Source of the DNA: JBOCEF01 sp050586345 | GTDB lineage: Bacteria; Pseudomonadota; Alphaproteobacteria; Rhodobacterales; Rhodobacteraceae | Length of the DNA stretch: 64,000 nt | Assembly (NCBI RefSeq): GCF_050586345.1 | Contig: NZ_JBOCEF010000003.1 | Coordinates: 116,126 to 180,125 of the forward strand | Direction of reading: 5' to 3' | Shown: one piece after another, positions 33,550 through 41,917 of the stretch | Layout of the letters: the number at the start of each line of letters is the position of its first letter | How positions within the stretch are numbered: position 1 is the first letter of the stretch | Notes under the pieces: model-generated | Told to the model about the DNA's origin: nothing | Databases searched by the model: none | Seen by the model: the letters and a program-made list of their open reading frames with translations, nothing else | Position numbers and translations under genes: made by a program

Positions 33550-34617
33550 TCAGCCCTCGAGCACCTCGTCCTCGTCCCCGCCCGGGGGCGCGTCGAAGTC
33601 GAGGCCATGGGCCGCGCGGATCTTGTCCTCGATCGCCCAGGCGATGTCCTTGTTTTCCTTCAGGAACGTCTTCGCGTTCTCGCGCCCCTGGCCGATCCGC
33701 TGATCGCCGTAGGAGAACCAGGAGCCCGATTTCTCGACCACGCCGGCCTTGACCCCGAGGTCCAGCAGCTCGCCGGTCTTGGAGATCCCCTCGCCATACA
33801 TGATGTCGAACTCGACCTGCTTGAACGGCGGGGCGACCTTGTTCTTCACGATCTTCACGCGGGTGGCGTTGCCGACCACCTCGTCCCGGTCCTTCAGCGC
33901 GCCGATGCGGCGGATGTCGAGACGGACGGAGGAGTAGAATTTCAGCGCGTTGCCGCCCGTGGTGGTCTCGGGCGAGCCGAACATCACGCCGATCTTCATG
34001 CGGATCTGGTTGATGAAGATGACCATGCATTTCGAGCGGGAGATCGAGCCGGTCAGCTTGCGCATCGCCTGGGACATCAGCCGGGCCTGCACGCCGACCG
34101 AGCTGTCGCCCATGTCGCCCTCGAGCTCCGATTTCGGCGTCAGGGCGGCGACCGAGTCGACCACGACCACCGAGACCGCGCCCGAGCGGACCAGCGTGTC
34201 GGTGATTTCCAGCGCCTGCTCGCCCGCATCGGGCTGCGAGATCAGCAGCTCGTCCACGTCCACGCCCAGCTTGCGCGCATAGGACGGGTCCAGCGCGTGC
34301 TCGGCGTCGACGAAGGCGCAGATGCCGCCCTTCTTCTGCTCCTCGGCGATGACATGCAGCGCGAGGGTGGTCTTGCCCGAGGATTCGGGGCCATAGACCT
34401 CGATGATGCGCCCCTTGGGCAGGCCGCCGATGCCGAGCGCGATGTCGAGCCCGATGGAGCCGGTGGAGACCGACTCGATATCCATCGTGGTCTGCTGGCC
34501 GAGCTTCATGATCGAGCCCTTGCCGAAATTCCGCTCGATCTGCGCGAGCGCCGCGTCCAGCGCCTTCTGCTTGTCCATGCCGCCCTTGCCCGTCAGTTCC
34601 ATGATGCTCTGAGCCAT
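33550..34617 (-). CDS. recA: Recombinase RecA
   Basis: The DNA strand-exchange ATPase and SOS co-protease. The 355-residue product shows the Walker A motif GPESSGKTTLALHVIAEEQK, SVVVVDSVAALTPKSELEGD (Walker B), DNA-binding loop 1 around GDSSVGVQARLMSQ and loop 2 around IGVMFGSPETTTGGNALKFY, and an acidic C terminus (GGDEDEVLEG). I start it at ATG 34617 (MAQSIMELTG) rather than 34638 because the family begins here and AAGGA is upstream. An SOS box lies 80 bases upstream. Confidence 0.97.
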   Translation of the reverse strand: MAQSIMELTGKGGMDKQKALDAALAQIERNFGKGSIMKLGQQTTMDIESVSTGSIGLDIALGIGGLPKGRIIEVYGPESSGKTTLALHVIAEEQKKGGICAFVDAEHALDPSYARKLGVDVDELLISQPDAGEQALEITDTLVRSGAVSVVVVDSVAALTPKSELEGDMGDSSVGVQARLMSQAMRKLTGSISRSKCMVIFINQIRMKIGVMFGSPETTTGGNALKFYSSVRLDIRRIGALKDRDEVVGNATRVKIVKNKVAPPFKQVEFDIMYGEGISKTGELLDLGVKAGVVEKSGSWFSYGDQRIGQGRENAKTFLKENKDIAWAIEDKIRAAHGLDFDAPPGGDEDEVLEG

Positions 34618-34697
34618 TGCCTGCCATCCTTCTCCCATGTCCGCCGGGATACGTCCAGCGGCGCGGGTGTTCTGGTTTGGTTCCGATACATAGCATG

Positions 34698-34712
34698 GAA
34701 CTTTACGAGAAC
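34698..34712. promoter_or_regulatory. LexA SOS box of recA
   Basis: On the minus strand the sequence reads GTTC-TCGTAAA-GTTC, an exact match to the GTTC-N7-GTTC direct repeat recognised by LexA in Rhodobacter and other alphaproteobacteria. It lies 80 bases before the recA start. Confidence 0.85.
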
Positions 34713-34774
34713 AAACATTGAATGCGATGGAACGCAGCGTGGGGGAGGGATGGTTAAGAAACCGTGTAAGCCTG

Positions 34775-35338
34775 TCAGGAGAGCGGGCGCAGGTCCTGGC
34801 TCGACAGCACGATGTAGCCGGAGCCGAGGCTGTAAGACGGAAACGGAGACAGTTCCGGCGTCAGGAGCCCCAGGCCAGCCGTGCTGAACAGCGCGCCGCC
34901 CGAGTTCGAAGCACGTAGCATGAGGCCGGACACATCGTCGTTCTGGTCGAGTACGCCGGGCGCGAGGAGACTCAGGTAGCAGCTGGCATAGTCCAGGTCA
35001 TCGACGGTGAAGGCCCGGGCGCAGCGCAGCCGAGAGTACACCATGGACGGCCGCAGCTTTCCGAGGTGCGGACGCGGGGCAGGAGCCTCCGCGGCATCCT
35101 TCGCTCGCTTTTGAATCGATCTCAGTCGATCCGACCTGGCGCGTCCGCCGCCGAGCGGCACGCCAATGGTGGCCTGCACGGCGCGCAGCTCGCCGCTGAC
35201 GGCGATGTTCAGCTTCCGGGAGCGAAAATGGATGATGACGCTCTGAAAGATCAGGGCGACCGCGTTGCTTTCAACAGCGGCCTCCCAGTCTGCGACGGGC
35301 GTCTCCAGCGTCGGAAATTCAAGTGATTCTTCTTCCAT
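34775..35338 (-). CDS. Hypothetical protein, orphan
   Basis: A 187-residue protein I do not recognise. It has no clear membrane segment or signal peptide; the N terminus is acidic (MEEESLEFPTLETPVADWEA), a basic stretch follows near 65-80 (GGGRARSDRLRSIQKRAKDA), and the C terminus is Ser/Leu-rich (LGSGYIVLSSQDLRPLS). Base composition is lower in G+C than the neighbours (32 of 60 in 35221-35280). No strong ribosome site precedes the ATG at 35338, so it could be acquired, poorly expressed or mis-started. It ends 62 bases before the recA SOS box on the same strand; no functional link is evident. Confidence 0.5.
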   Translation of the reverse strand: MEEESLEFPTLETPVADWEAAVESNAVALIFQSVIIHFRSRKLNIAVSGELRAVQATIGVPLGGGRARSDRLRSIQKRAKDAAEAPAPRPHLGKLRPSMVYSRLRCARAFTVDDLDYASCYLSLLAPGVLDQNDDVSGLMLRASNSGGALFSTAGLGLLTPELSPFPSYSLGSGYIVLSSQDLRPLS

Positions 35339-35386
35339 GTTGGGAAGAGTATGGCGCCATGTCCTGCGCGGGGAAGAGACGAGGGC

Positions 35387-36307
35387 TCACAGCCCCCGCG
35401 CCTCCTCGCGAATGAAGGTCCCCTTCCGCAATTCATCAAAGGCCTGCATCAGCTCTTCCGGCCGGTTCATCACGATCGGCCCGTGCCAGGCCACCGGCTC
35501 CTGGATCGGCTTGCCCGAGACGAGCAGGAACCGCACGCCCTCGGGGCCCGAGCGGATTTCCACCTCGTCGCCGCGGTCGAACACCACCAGCGTGCGGTCG
35601 CCCGAGAGGTCGCGGATATGCACCTCCTCGCCGTCCACCTCCTTCTCCAGCAGCACGCCGAACGGGTCCGAGGCGCCCTTGAAGGTCCCGGCCCCGGCGA
35701 AGATGTAGGCGAAGGCGTTGCGCTCGACCTCGACCTTGATGCGTTTGCGGGTGTTGGGCGGCACCGAGACGTCGAGATAGCGCGGATCGGCGGCGATCCC
35801 GTCCACCGGCCCGCGGATGCCGCGCCAGTCGCCGGTGACGACGCGGATCACCGTGCCGTCATCATCGACGCGCACCGGGATCTCGGCGCTCGGGACATCC
35901 TGGTAGTTGGGCGTGGTCATCTTCAAGCTGCTCGGCAGGTTGGCCCAGAGCTGGAACCCATGCATGACGCCCGAGGCGTTCCCGCGCGGCATCTCCTGGT
36001 GCATGATGCCGCTGCCGGCGGTCATCCACTGCACGTCGCCCGCGCCCAGCGTGCCGCGGTTGCCGAGGCTGTCGGCATGGTCGACCTCGCCCGCCAGCAC
36101 ATAGGTGATCGTCTCGATCCCCCGGTGCGGGTGCCAGGGGAAGCCCTTGCGGTATTTCGCCGGGTCGTCGTTGCGGAAATCGTCGAACAGCAGGAAGGGG
36201 TCGTTCTCCTTCGGGTCGTGGAACCCGAAGGCGCGGTGCAGGTGCACGCCCGCGCCCTCCATCGTGGCCTGGGCCTCGATCTCTCGCTTCACCGGACGGA
36301 TGGACAT
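35387..36307 (-). CDS. Pirin-family protein
   Basis: A 306-residue bicupin of the pirin family. The metal-binding N-terminal cupin shows FPWHPHRGIETITYVLAGEV, HADSLGNRGTLGAGDVQWM and GSGIMHQEMP, with the His-His-His-Glu iron ligands. The C-terminal cupin is the usual pirin_C. Bacterial pirins have been reported as quercetin dioxygenases or metabolic regulators; the role here is unknown. AAGGAG lies about seven bases before the ATG at 36307; the longer in-frame reading lacks a ribosome site. Confidence 0.93.
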   Translation of the reverse strand: MSIRPVKREIEAQATMEGAGVHLHRAFGFHDPKENDPFLLFDDFRNDDPAKYRKGFPWHPHRGIETITYVLAGEVDHADSLGNRGTLGAGDVQWMTAGSGIMHQEMPRGNASGVMHGFQLWANLPSSLKMTTPNYQDVPSAEIPVRVDDDGTVIRVVTGDWRGIRGPVDGIAADPRYLDVSVPPNTRKRIKVEVERNAFAYIFAGAGTFKGASDPFGVLLEKEVDGEEVHIRDLSGDRTLVVFDRGDEVEIRSGPEGVRFLLVSGKPIQEPVAWHGPIVMNRPEELMQAFDELRKGTFIREEARGL

Positions 36308-36479
36308 GGGCGCTCCTTTCCCTGCGGCGTGGATGCCGCATGTCCCCGAAATAGGACCGCCCCCGCGCGGATCAAAGCGGCGGGGGCGGGATTGGCTGTT
36401 TCCAGTACGGAGACTATAAGGCCGCCGCGCCATGTTTGGCGCCAGTCCTTCTGCGCCCGGGTCCGGGCCGCCGTGGGGC

Positions 36480-37118
36480 TTACTTGGTCCCGAACATCCG
36501 GTCGCCCGCGTCCCCGAGGCCGGGCAGGATGTAGCCCTTGTCGTTCAGCTGGCGGTCGAGGGCTGCGGTGACGATCGGCACGTCCGGGTGCGCCTCGGCC
36601 ATCCGCGCCACGCCCTCGGGGGCGGCGAGCAGGCACAGGAAGCGGATGTCCTTGGCGCCGGCCTCTTTCAGCAGGTCCACGGCGGCGACGGTGGAGTTGC
36701 CGGTGGCCAGCATCGGGTCGACCACGATCACCGGCCGGTCGCCGAGATCCGAGGGCACCTTGAAGTAGTACTGGACGGGCTTCAGCGTCTCCTCGTCGCG
36801 ATAGAGGCCGACATAGCCGACGCGGGCCGAGGGGACGAGGTCGTGGATGCCCTCCAGCAGGCCGTTCCCGGCGCGCAGGATCGACACCAGCACCAGCTTC
36901 TTGCCCGCCAGGGTTGGGGCCTCCATCTCCTCCATCGGGGTGTCGATGGTGGTGGTGGTGATCGGCAGGTCGCGCAGGATCTCGTAGCCCAGCAGCAGCG
37001 AGATCTCCTTCAGCAGCTGGCGGAACCCCTTCGTCGAGGTGCCCTTGTCGCGCATGATGGTGAGTTTGTGCTGCACCAGCGGGTGATCGACGATGGTGAG
37101 ATGCGGATTCGCGGTCAT
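36480..37118 (-). CDS. upp: Uracil phosphoribosyltransferase
   Basis: Salvages uracil to UMP with PRPP. The 212-residue length is standard. Landmarks are HPLVQHKLTIMRDKGTSTKG, the PRPP loop VVDPMLATGNSTVAAVDLLK and the uracil-binding C-terminal YILPGLGDAGDRMFGT. CAGGAG lies six bases before the ATG at 37118. It is the outermost member of the nucleoside-salvage cluster on this strand, separated from deoB by the two plus-strand VPLPA-CTERM loci. Confidence 0.96.
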   Translation of the reverse strand: MTANPHLTIVDHPLVQHKLTIMRDKGTSTKGFRQLLKEISLLLGYEILRDLPITTTTIDTPMEEMEAPTLAGKKLVLVSILRAGNGLLEGIHDLVPSARVGYVGLYRDEETLKPVQYYFKVPSDLGDRPVIVVDPMLATGNSTVAAVDLLKEAGAKDIRFLCLLAAPEGVARMAEAHPDVPIVTAALDRQLNDKGYILPGLGDAGDRMFGTK

Positions 37119-37266
37119 GGGGGGCTCCTGCAAGCGTTTGCCGGACTATCCCGCCCATGGGCGAGAGAGGCAAGGGCGGGCGGGCGCTGGGACGGCATTC
37201 CCCGGGATGGCGCTGTAAAACTCAAGGACTCATCAATATAGACTCGGGCAAACTTGGGGGTTCGCC

Positions 37267-37844
37267 ATGTCGTTTTTATATAAAGCCGTTGCTGCGGCGA
37301 CGGTATTCTTGACCTTTACGGGCGCCGCGTCCGCAACTTCGGTGTACGAATTCAGCTTTAGCGCTGAGAACCCGTACGTCCCGGTCGTGGTGACCGGCCA
37401 ACTGACTCTGCCCGACGGCGACGGCGTGTTCGCGGCCGAGACGCTGTTCATAACGTCGATCGAGGGCTTGCGGATCGAGCCCGACGGGCATTTCGGAACG
37501 ACGGCGTGGCGGGGAGACTTCGCAGGGACCGCGGAGTTCAATGCGTTCGAGGTCCTCGATGGGGCAGTGTATGTCGTCACTTTTTATAGTCGCTTGGGCG
37601 CTGATTTAGATTTTTTGCGTTGATCCTGAATTTCGATACCTGAAATCCCATAAATAATGCGGTTCTCTATCGGTATAGAGGCGGGGAGCTGGCGGGCTAT
37701 TTCACACAGTACGACCCGCAGACGCTGAGCTTCACCTTCCTCGGCAGCGACGCCCCCGCCGACGTCTCCCTTCCCGCCGCCGCGCCGCTGGCGCTGGCGG
37801 GCCTTGGCGCGCCGGCCCTCGCCGGGCGCCGCCGCCGGGGCTGA
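37267..37844 (+). pseudogene. Frameshifted VPLPA-CTERM gene
   Basis: An open frame of 118 codons from 37267 has a signal peptide (AAATVFLTFTGAASAT) and then VYEFSFSAENPYVPVVVTGQ and LTLPDGDGVFAAETL, clearly similar to the next gene, but stops at 37623. The missing C terminus continues in another frame from about 37656 (ELAGYFTQYDPQTLSFTFLG) to the sorting signal SLPAAAPLALAGLGAPALAG and GRRRRG, stop 37844. One extra base in the T6 run at 37611-37616 and one near the AAA at 37652-37654 account for both frame changes; removing both would give about 191 residues. The break zone is AT-rich. It could be true decay or homopolymer sequencing error. Confidence 0.7.
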
Positions 37845-37927
37845 GGCCCCGCGCAGTCCCGCCGCGCCCGGCCCAGGGGCGCGGCGGGGCCATCCACATC
37901 CACGCAACAGAACCTTGGGGGGTTCTC

Positions 37928-38458
37928 ATGTCCCGCCTGCGCAGCGCCGCCGCGGCCGCCATCCTGTCCGTCGCCCTTGCCGGACCGGCCGCCGCCGCCG
38001 TCTACGAATTCAGCTTCTCCAACCAACACGGCTTCGAGCCGGGGACCGTCACCGGCCTGGTCACCCTGCCGGATGGCGACGGGGCGTTCCGGGCCTCGTC
38101 GGTCGTGGTCACCTCGGCGCCCGAGGTGATCGGGACCTGGTGGCAGGGCAGGGAGCTCGCCGCCGGCGCCCCGTTCAACATGTTCCGGGTGACGGACGGC
38201 CTGGTGGATTACTGGGAATTCCGCGCCTACGCGGTGGAGATCTTCGGCGGGTTGGCGCTTCTGAAGGGCGACGCGCTGTCCCTGATGTACGAGCTTACCA
38301 CGAATTACTACGAGGGGGTCTATGACGACACGGGCGAGATGGTGACCTTCCTGCGCCAGGACGCCCCCGCCGCCGACGTGCCGCTGCCCGCCGCCGCGCC
38401 GCTCGCCCTGCTGGGCCTCGGCGCGCTGGCCGCCGCCACGCGCCGCCGCAGGGGCTGA
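37928..38458 (+). CDS. VPLPA-CTERM surface protein
   Basis: A 176-residue exported protein. Signal peptide residues about 1-24 (AAAAAILSVALAGPAAAA), then VYEFSFSNQHGFEPGTVTGL, VTLPDGDGAFRASSV and a C-terminal sorting signal ADVPLPAAAPLALLGLGALA followed by ATRRRRG. The sorting signal is an exact VPLPA. It is a tandem paralogue of the frameshifted copy just upstream; the two share the leader TTGGGGG(G)TTC immediately before their start codons, so the duplication included the 5' flank. The mature domain is unknown; family members are anchored or released at the cell surface by an exosortase. Confidence 0.8.
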   Translation: MSRLRSAAAAAILSVALAGPAAAAVYEFSFSNQHGFEPGTVTGLVTLPDGDGAFRASSVVVTSAPEVIGTWWQGRELAAGAPFNMFRVTDGLVDYWEFRAYAVEIFGGLALLKGDALSLMYELTTNYYEGVYDDTGEMVTFLRQDAPAADVPLPAAAPLALLGLGALAAATRRRRG

Positions 38459-38462
38459 GCGC

Positions 38463-38514
38463 CGCCGCGCCTGGAGGCGCGGCGCGGGCGGTCGAGCGGG
38501 GGCTTAACGCCCCC
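38463..38514. terminator. Hairpins between convergent VPLPA gene and deoB
   Basis: Two stem-loops: CGCCGCGCC/GGCGCGGCG with a TGGA loop (38463-38484) and GGGGGC/GCCCCC with a TTAAC loop (38498-38514). Neither has a T run; the pair fits a convergent junction. Confidence 0.45.
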
Positions 38515-38542
38515 CGAGGCCGCCCGCACGCGCCCCCGGCCG

Positions 38543-39793
38543 TCAGGCTTCGGGGCGAACTGGCCGGAAGCCCCCCGTCTCCACCACCTCGAGGAACGGT
38601 TTCCCCGGCCCCTCCAGCGGCAGGCCGAGCACGGCGGCCACCGTTTCCGCCACGTCCGCGAAAGCCACCTTGCCGAAGGAACCGCGCTGCAGGTCCGGCC
38701 CGGCGCAGAGGATCGGCACATTCTCCCGCGTGTGGTCCGTCCCGGTCCAGGTCGGGTCGTTGCCATGGTCCGCGGTCAGGATCAGCAGGTCCCCCCGCTT
38801 CATCTTCTCCAGCATCTCCGGCAGCTTGGCGTCGAAGGCCTCGAGCGCGCGGGCATAGCCCGCCACGTCCCGCCGGTGGCCGTAAAGGCTGTCGAACTCG
38901 ACGAAATTGGCGAAGACGAGGTCCCCCGGCTCCGCCTCCTCCATCGCCAGGATGGCCTGGTTCATCAGCGCCATGTCGTTGCGGCCCTTGCGGGTCTCAT
39001 CCACGCCCTTGCCTGCGAAGATGTCCTCGATCTTGCCGATGCCGGTGACATAGCCGCCCCTGGCCTGCACCCGCTCCTGGATCGTCTTCGCGGGCGGCGG
39101 GGTGGAGAAATCCTTGCGGTTGGCGGTGCGCTTGAACTCCCCCGGGCGCTCGCCGACGAAGGGGCGGGCGATGACCCGGCCGATGTCGTAGTCGTCCACC
39201 AGCCGCCGCGCGGCCTCGCAGAGCTTCATCAGCCTGCGCTTGCCGAAGTGTTCTTCATGCGCGGCGACCTGGAACACGGAATCCGCCGAGGTGTAGCAGA
39301 TCGGCTTGCCGGTGCGGATGTGCTCCTCGCCCAGCTCGTCGAGGATCGCGGTGCCCGAGGCGTGCTTGTTCCCGAGGATGCCCGGCAGATCGCATTCCGC
39401 GACCAGCGCGTCGATCAGCGGCTGCGGGAAGCACGGCTCCGTATCCGGGAAATAGCCCCAGTCCTTCTGCAGCGGCACCCCCGCCAGCTCCCAGTGGCCG
39501 GTGATGGTGTCCTTGCCGGGCGAGGCTTCGACCCCCACGCCCCAGGCGCCGAAGCCCCCGGCCAGCAGGCCCGGCGGGCGGGTCCCGCAGGACAGCTCGC
39601 AGGCCGCCGCAAGCCCGAGGCGCGAGAGGTTCGGTAGGTTCAGCCGGTCGGCGCGGCCGTCATTGGCGCGGCCCTGGGAGCACGCCTCGGCGATGTGCAG
39701 GACGGTGTTCGCCCCCTCGTCCCCGAACGCCGCCGCATCCGCCGCGCCGCCGATGCCGACGCTGTCCATCACGAAAAGAAAAACCCGGGCCAT
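38543..39793 (-). CDS. deoB: Phosphopentomutase DeoB
   Basis: Interconverts (deoxy)ribose 1- and 5-phosphate, linking the nucleoside phosphorylases of the cluster to DeoC and the pentose phosphate pathway. The 416-residue protein belongs to the alkaline phosphatase superfamily with Mn ligands in RVFLFVMDSVGIGGAADAAA and LTADHGNDPTWTGTDHTREN; KDTITGHWELAG contains the phosphorylated Thr. It follows deoA by 28 bases on the same strand, and is the last gene before the VPLPA insertion. Confidence 0.96.
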   Translation of the reverse strand: MARVFLFVMDSVGIGGAADAAAFGDEGANTVLHIAEACSQGRANDGRADRLNLPNLSRLGLAAACELSCGTRPPGLLAGGFGAWGVGVEASPGKDTITGHWELAGVPLQKDWGYFPDTEPCFPQPLIDALVAECDLPGILGNKHASGTAILDELGEEHIRTGKPICYTSADSVFQVAAHEEHFGKRRLMKLCEAARRLVDDYDIGRVIARPFVGERPGEFKRTANRKDFSTPPPAKTIQERVQARGGYVTGIGKIEDIFAGKGVDETRKGRNDMALMNQAILAMEEAEPGDLVFANFVEFDSLYGHRRDVAGYARALEAFDAKLPEMLEKMKRGDLLILTADHGNDPTWTGTDHTRENVPILCAGPDLQRGSFGKVAFADVAETVAAVLGLPLEGPGKPFLEVVETGGFRPVRPEA

Positions 39794-39821
39794 CCCGAAA
39801 ACCTCCCTGAATCAACAGGTC

Positions 39822-41159
39822 CTAGATGTCGTCCGGGCCGATGCGGCGCAAGACCGGGGCGTCGTGACCGGGGCCGATCCCCGCCGCGTCGCGCGGATCG
39901 CCAAGGCTGTAGGCGGCGCGGATGCGGGCGGCCGCCTTCTCCCACGCCGCTTCATCGCGCGCGTGGATCACCGCCAGCGGATCGCCGGGCGAAAGGGCGG
40001 CGCCGATGCCCGCCGTCTCGGTCAGGCCGACGGCGAGGTCGATGCCGTCCTCGGGGCGCGTGCGCCCGCCGCCAAGCTCCACCACGGCATTGCCGAGCGC
40101 GCGGGCGTCGATGCCGGTCACCGCGCCGCCCGCGTCTGCCGCCAGCGGCCGGATGACGGGGGCGCGGGGCAGGATCTCCTCGAACCGCTCCATGAAATCG
40201 GTGGACCCGCCGAGGGCGCTGACCATGCGCCCGAAGATCTCCGCCGCCTTGCCGCTCTCGAACGCCGCGGCGATCTTCGCGCGGCCCGCCGCGGCGTCGG
40301 CTTCCGCCCCGCAGAGCGCCAGCAGCTCTCCGCCCAGCCCCACGGTGACGTCCCAGAGGCGCCCGTCCACCTCGTACATCGCCAGGAACCGGGCGGCGAG
40401 CGCGACCTCCACCGCGTTGCCCGCGGCGGGGGCCAGCGGCTCGTTCATGTCGGTGATCAGGGCCGAGCAGGCGCAGCCGGCGCCGTTGGACACGGCCACG
40501 AGCGAGCGGGCCAGCGCCTCGGCATCCTCGGCCGTCTCCATGAAGGCGCCGGTTCCGACCTTCACGTCCATCACCAGCGCGTCCAGCCCGGCGGCGAGCT
40601 TCTTCGACAGGATCGAGGCGGTGATCAGGTCCACCGACTCCACCGTCCCCGTCACGTCGCGGATGGAATAAAGCGTGCGGTCCGCGGGCGCGAGGTCCCC
40701 GGTCTGGCCGATGATGGCGCAGCCGACCTCGCGCACGACCTTCGTCAGCGCATCGGGCGAGGGCGCGGCGTCATAGCCCGGGATCGCGGACAGCTTGTCG
40801 AGCGTGCCCCCGGTATGCCCGAGGCCGCGGCCCGAGATCATCGGCACATAGACCCCGCAGGCGGCCAGCGCAGGGGCCAGCATCAGCGACACCACGTCCC
40901 CGACGCCGCCGGTGGAGTGCTTGTCCACCACCGGGCCGGGCAGGTCCCAGCGCATCACGTCCCCGGAATCCCGCATCGCCTCGGTCAGCGCCACGCGCTC
41001 GGGGTCGGTCATCTTCTGGAAGCAGATCGCCATGGCGAGGGCGGCGGCCTGGGCATGGGTCACGTCCCCCGCCGTCAGCCCGCGGATGAAGAAGCCGATC
41101 TCCTCGGCGGACAATTCCTGCCCGCGGCGCTTCTTCAGGATCACCTCCTGCGGCAGCAT
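39822..41159 (-). CDS. deoA: Thymidine phosphorylase DeoA
   Basis: Phosphorolyses thymidine (and deoxyuridine) to the base and deoxyribose 1-phosphate. The 445-residue product shows the phosphate-binding VVDKHSTGGVGDVVSLMLAP, MISGRGLGHTGGTLDKLSAI and KVGTGAFMETAEDAEALARS; the C-terminal alpha/beta domain is intact. The ATG at 41159 overlaps the deoC stop by one base (TGATG), so translation is coupled. An apparent longer reading continues through deoC in another frame and is a shadow. Confidence 0.96.
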   Translation of the reverse strand: MLPQEVILKKRRGQELSAEEIGFFIRGLTAGDVTHAQAAALAMAICFQKMTDPERVALTEAMRDSGDVMRWDLPGPVVDKHSTGGVGDVVSLMLAPALAACGVYVPMISGRGLGHTGGTLDKLSAIPGYDAAPSPDALTKVVREVGCAIIGQTGDLAPADRTLYSIRDVTGTVESVDLITASILSKKLAAGLDALVMDVKVGTGAFMETAEDAEALARSLVAVSNGAGCACSALITDMNEPLAPAAGNAVEVALAARFLAMYEVDGRLWDVTVGLGGELLALCGAEADAAAGRAKIAAAFESGKAAEIFGRMVSALGGSTDFMERFEEILPRAPVIRPLAADAGGAVTGIDARALGNAVVELGGGRTRPEDGIDLAVGLTETAGIGAALSPGDPLAVIHARDEAAWEKAAARIRAAYSLGDPRDAAGIGPGHDAPVLRRIGPDDI

Positions 41160-41917
41160 CAGTAGCCCTCCGAGGCGGCGGCCTCGCGCCCTTCCACGGC
41201 GGCGATCAGCGCGTCGAGCACCGAGGAGGCGCCGAGGCGGAAATTGGCCGGGATCGCCCAACCCTCGCCGAGGATCTGTTCGGCCAGCTGCATGTAATTC
41301 GCCGCGTCCTGCGCGGTCTTGATCCCGCCCGCGGGCTTGAAGCCGCGGGTGCGGTCGAAATCGCGGATCACGTTCAGCATGATCTCGGCGGCGCCCAGCG
41401 TGGCGCTGACCGGGGCCTTGCCGGTGGAGGTCTTGATGAAATCCGCCCCGCCTTCCAGCGCCAGCCGCGAAGCCTTGCGGATCAGGTCGTGGTCCTCGAG
41501 CATCCCGGTCTCGAGGATCGCCTTCACCTTCGCGGTCCCGGCGGCGCGCTTGACGCGCTCGACCCGGGTCAGCACGTTCTGGGCGCGGCCCTCCATCAGC
41601 TCCTGCCACGGGATGACCATGTCGATCTCGTCGGCGCCGTCCAGCACCGCGCGCTCGGTCATCTCGATCACGTCCTCGGCCGGCTCCGCCCCGGTGGGGA
41701 AGTTGACCACGGTGGCGATCTTCACGTCGGCGGGCAGCTGTTTGCGCGCATAGGCGACGAATTTCGGCCAGATGCAGATCGCGGCGACGGTGCCATGGGG
41801 CGTGACGGCGCGGGCGCAGAGCGCGTCGATCGCCGCCTCGTCGCAGTCGTCGGTCAGGTCGGTCAGGTCGAGGCAGGCGATGCAGCGCCGCGCGATCTCG
41901 GCCATGTCTTCAGTCAT
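41159..41917 (-). CDS. deoC: Deoxyribose-phosphate aldolase DeoC
   Basis: Cleaves deoxyribose 5-phosphate to acetaldehyde and glyceraldehyde 3-phosphate, the exit step of deoxynucleoside catabolism. The 252-residue class I aldolase has the Schiff-base Lys in GGADFIKTSTGKAPVSATLG, the proton-relay region VKAILETGMLEDHDLI and GFKPAGGIKTAQDAANYMQL. Its start overlaps the punA stop in an ATGA and its stop overlaps the deoA start by one base. Confidence 0.96.
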   Translation of the reverse strand: MTEDMAEIARRCIACLDLTDLTDDCDEAAIDALCARAVTPHGTVAAICIWPKFVAYARKQLPADVKIATVVNFPTGAEPAEDVIEMTERAVLDGADEIDMVIPWQELMEGRAQNVLTRVERVKRAAGTAKVKAILETGMLEDHDLIRKASRLALEGGADFIKTSTGKAPVSATLGAAEIMLNVIRDFDRTRGFKPAGGIKTAQDAANYMQLAEQILGEGWAIPANFRLGASSVLDALIAAVEGREAAASEGY

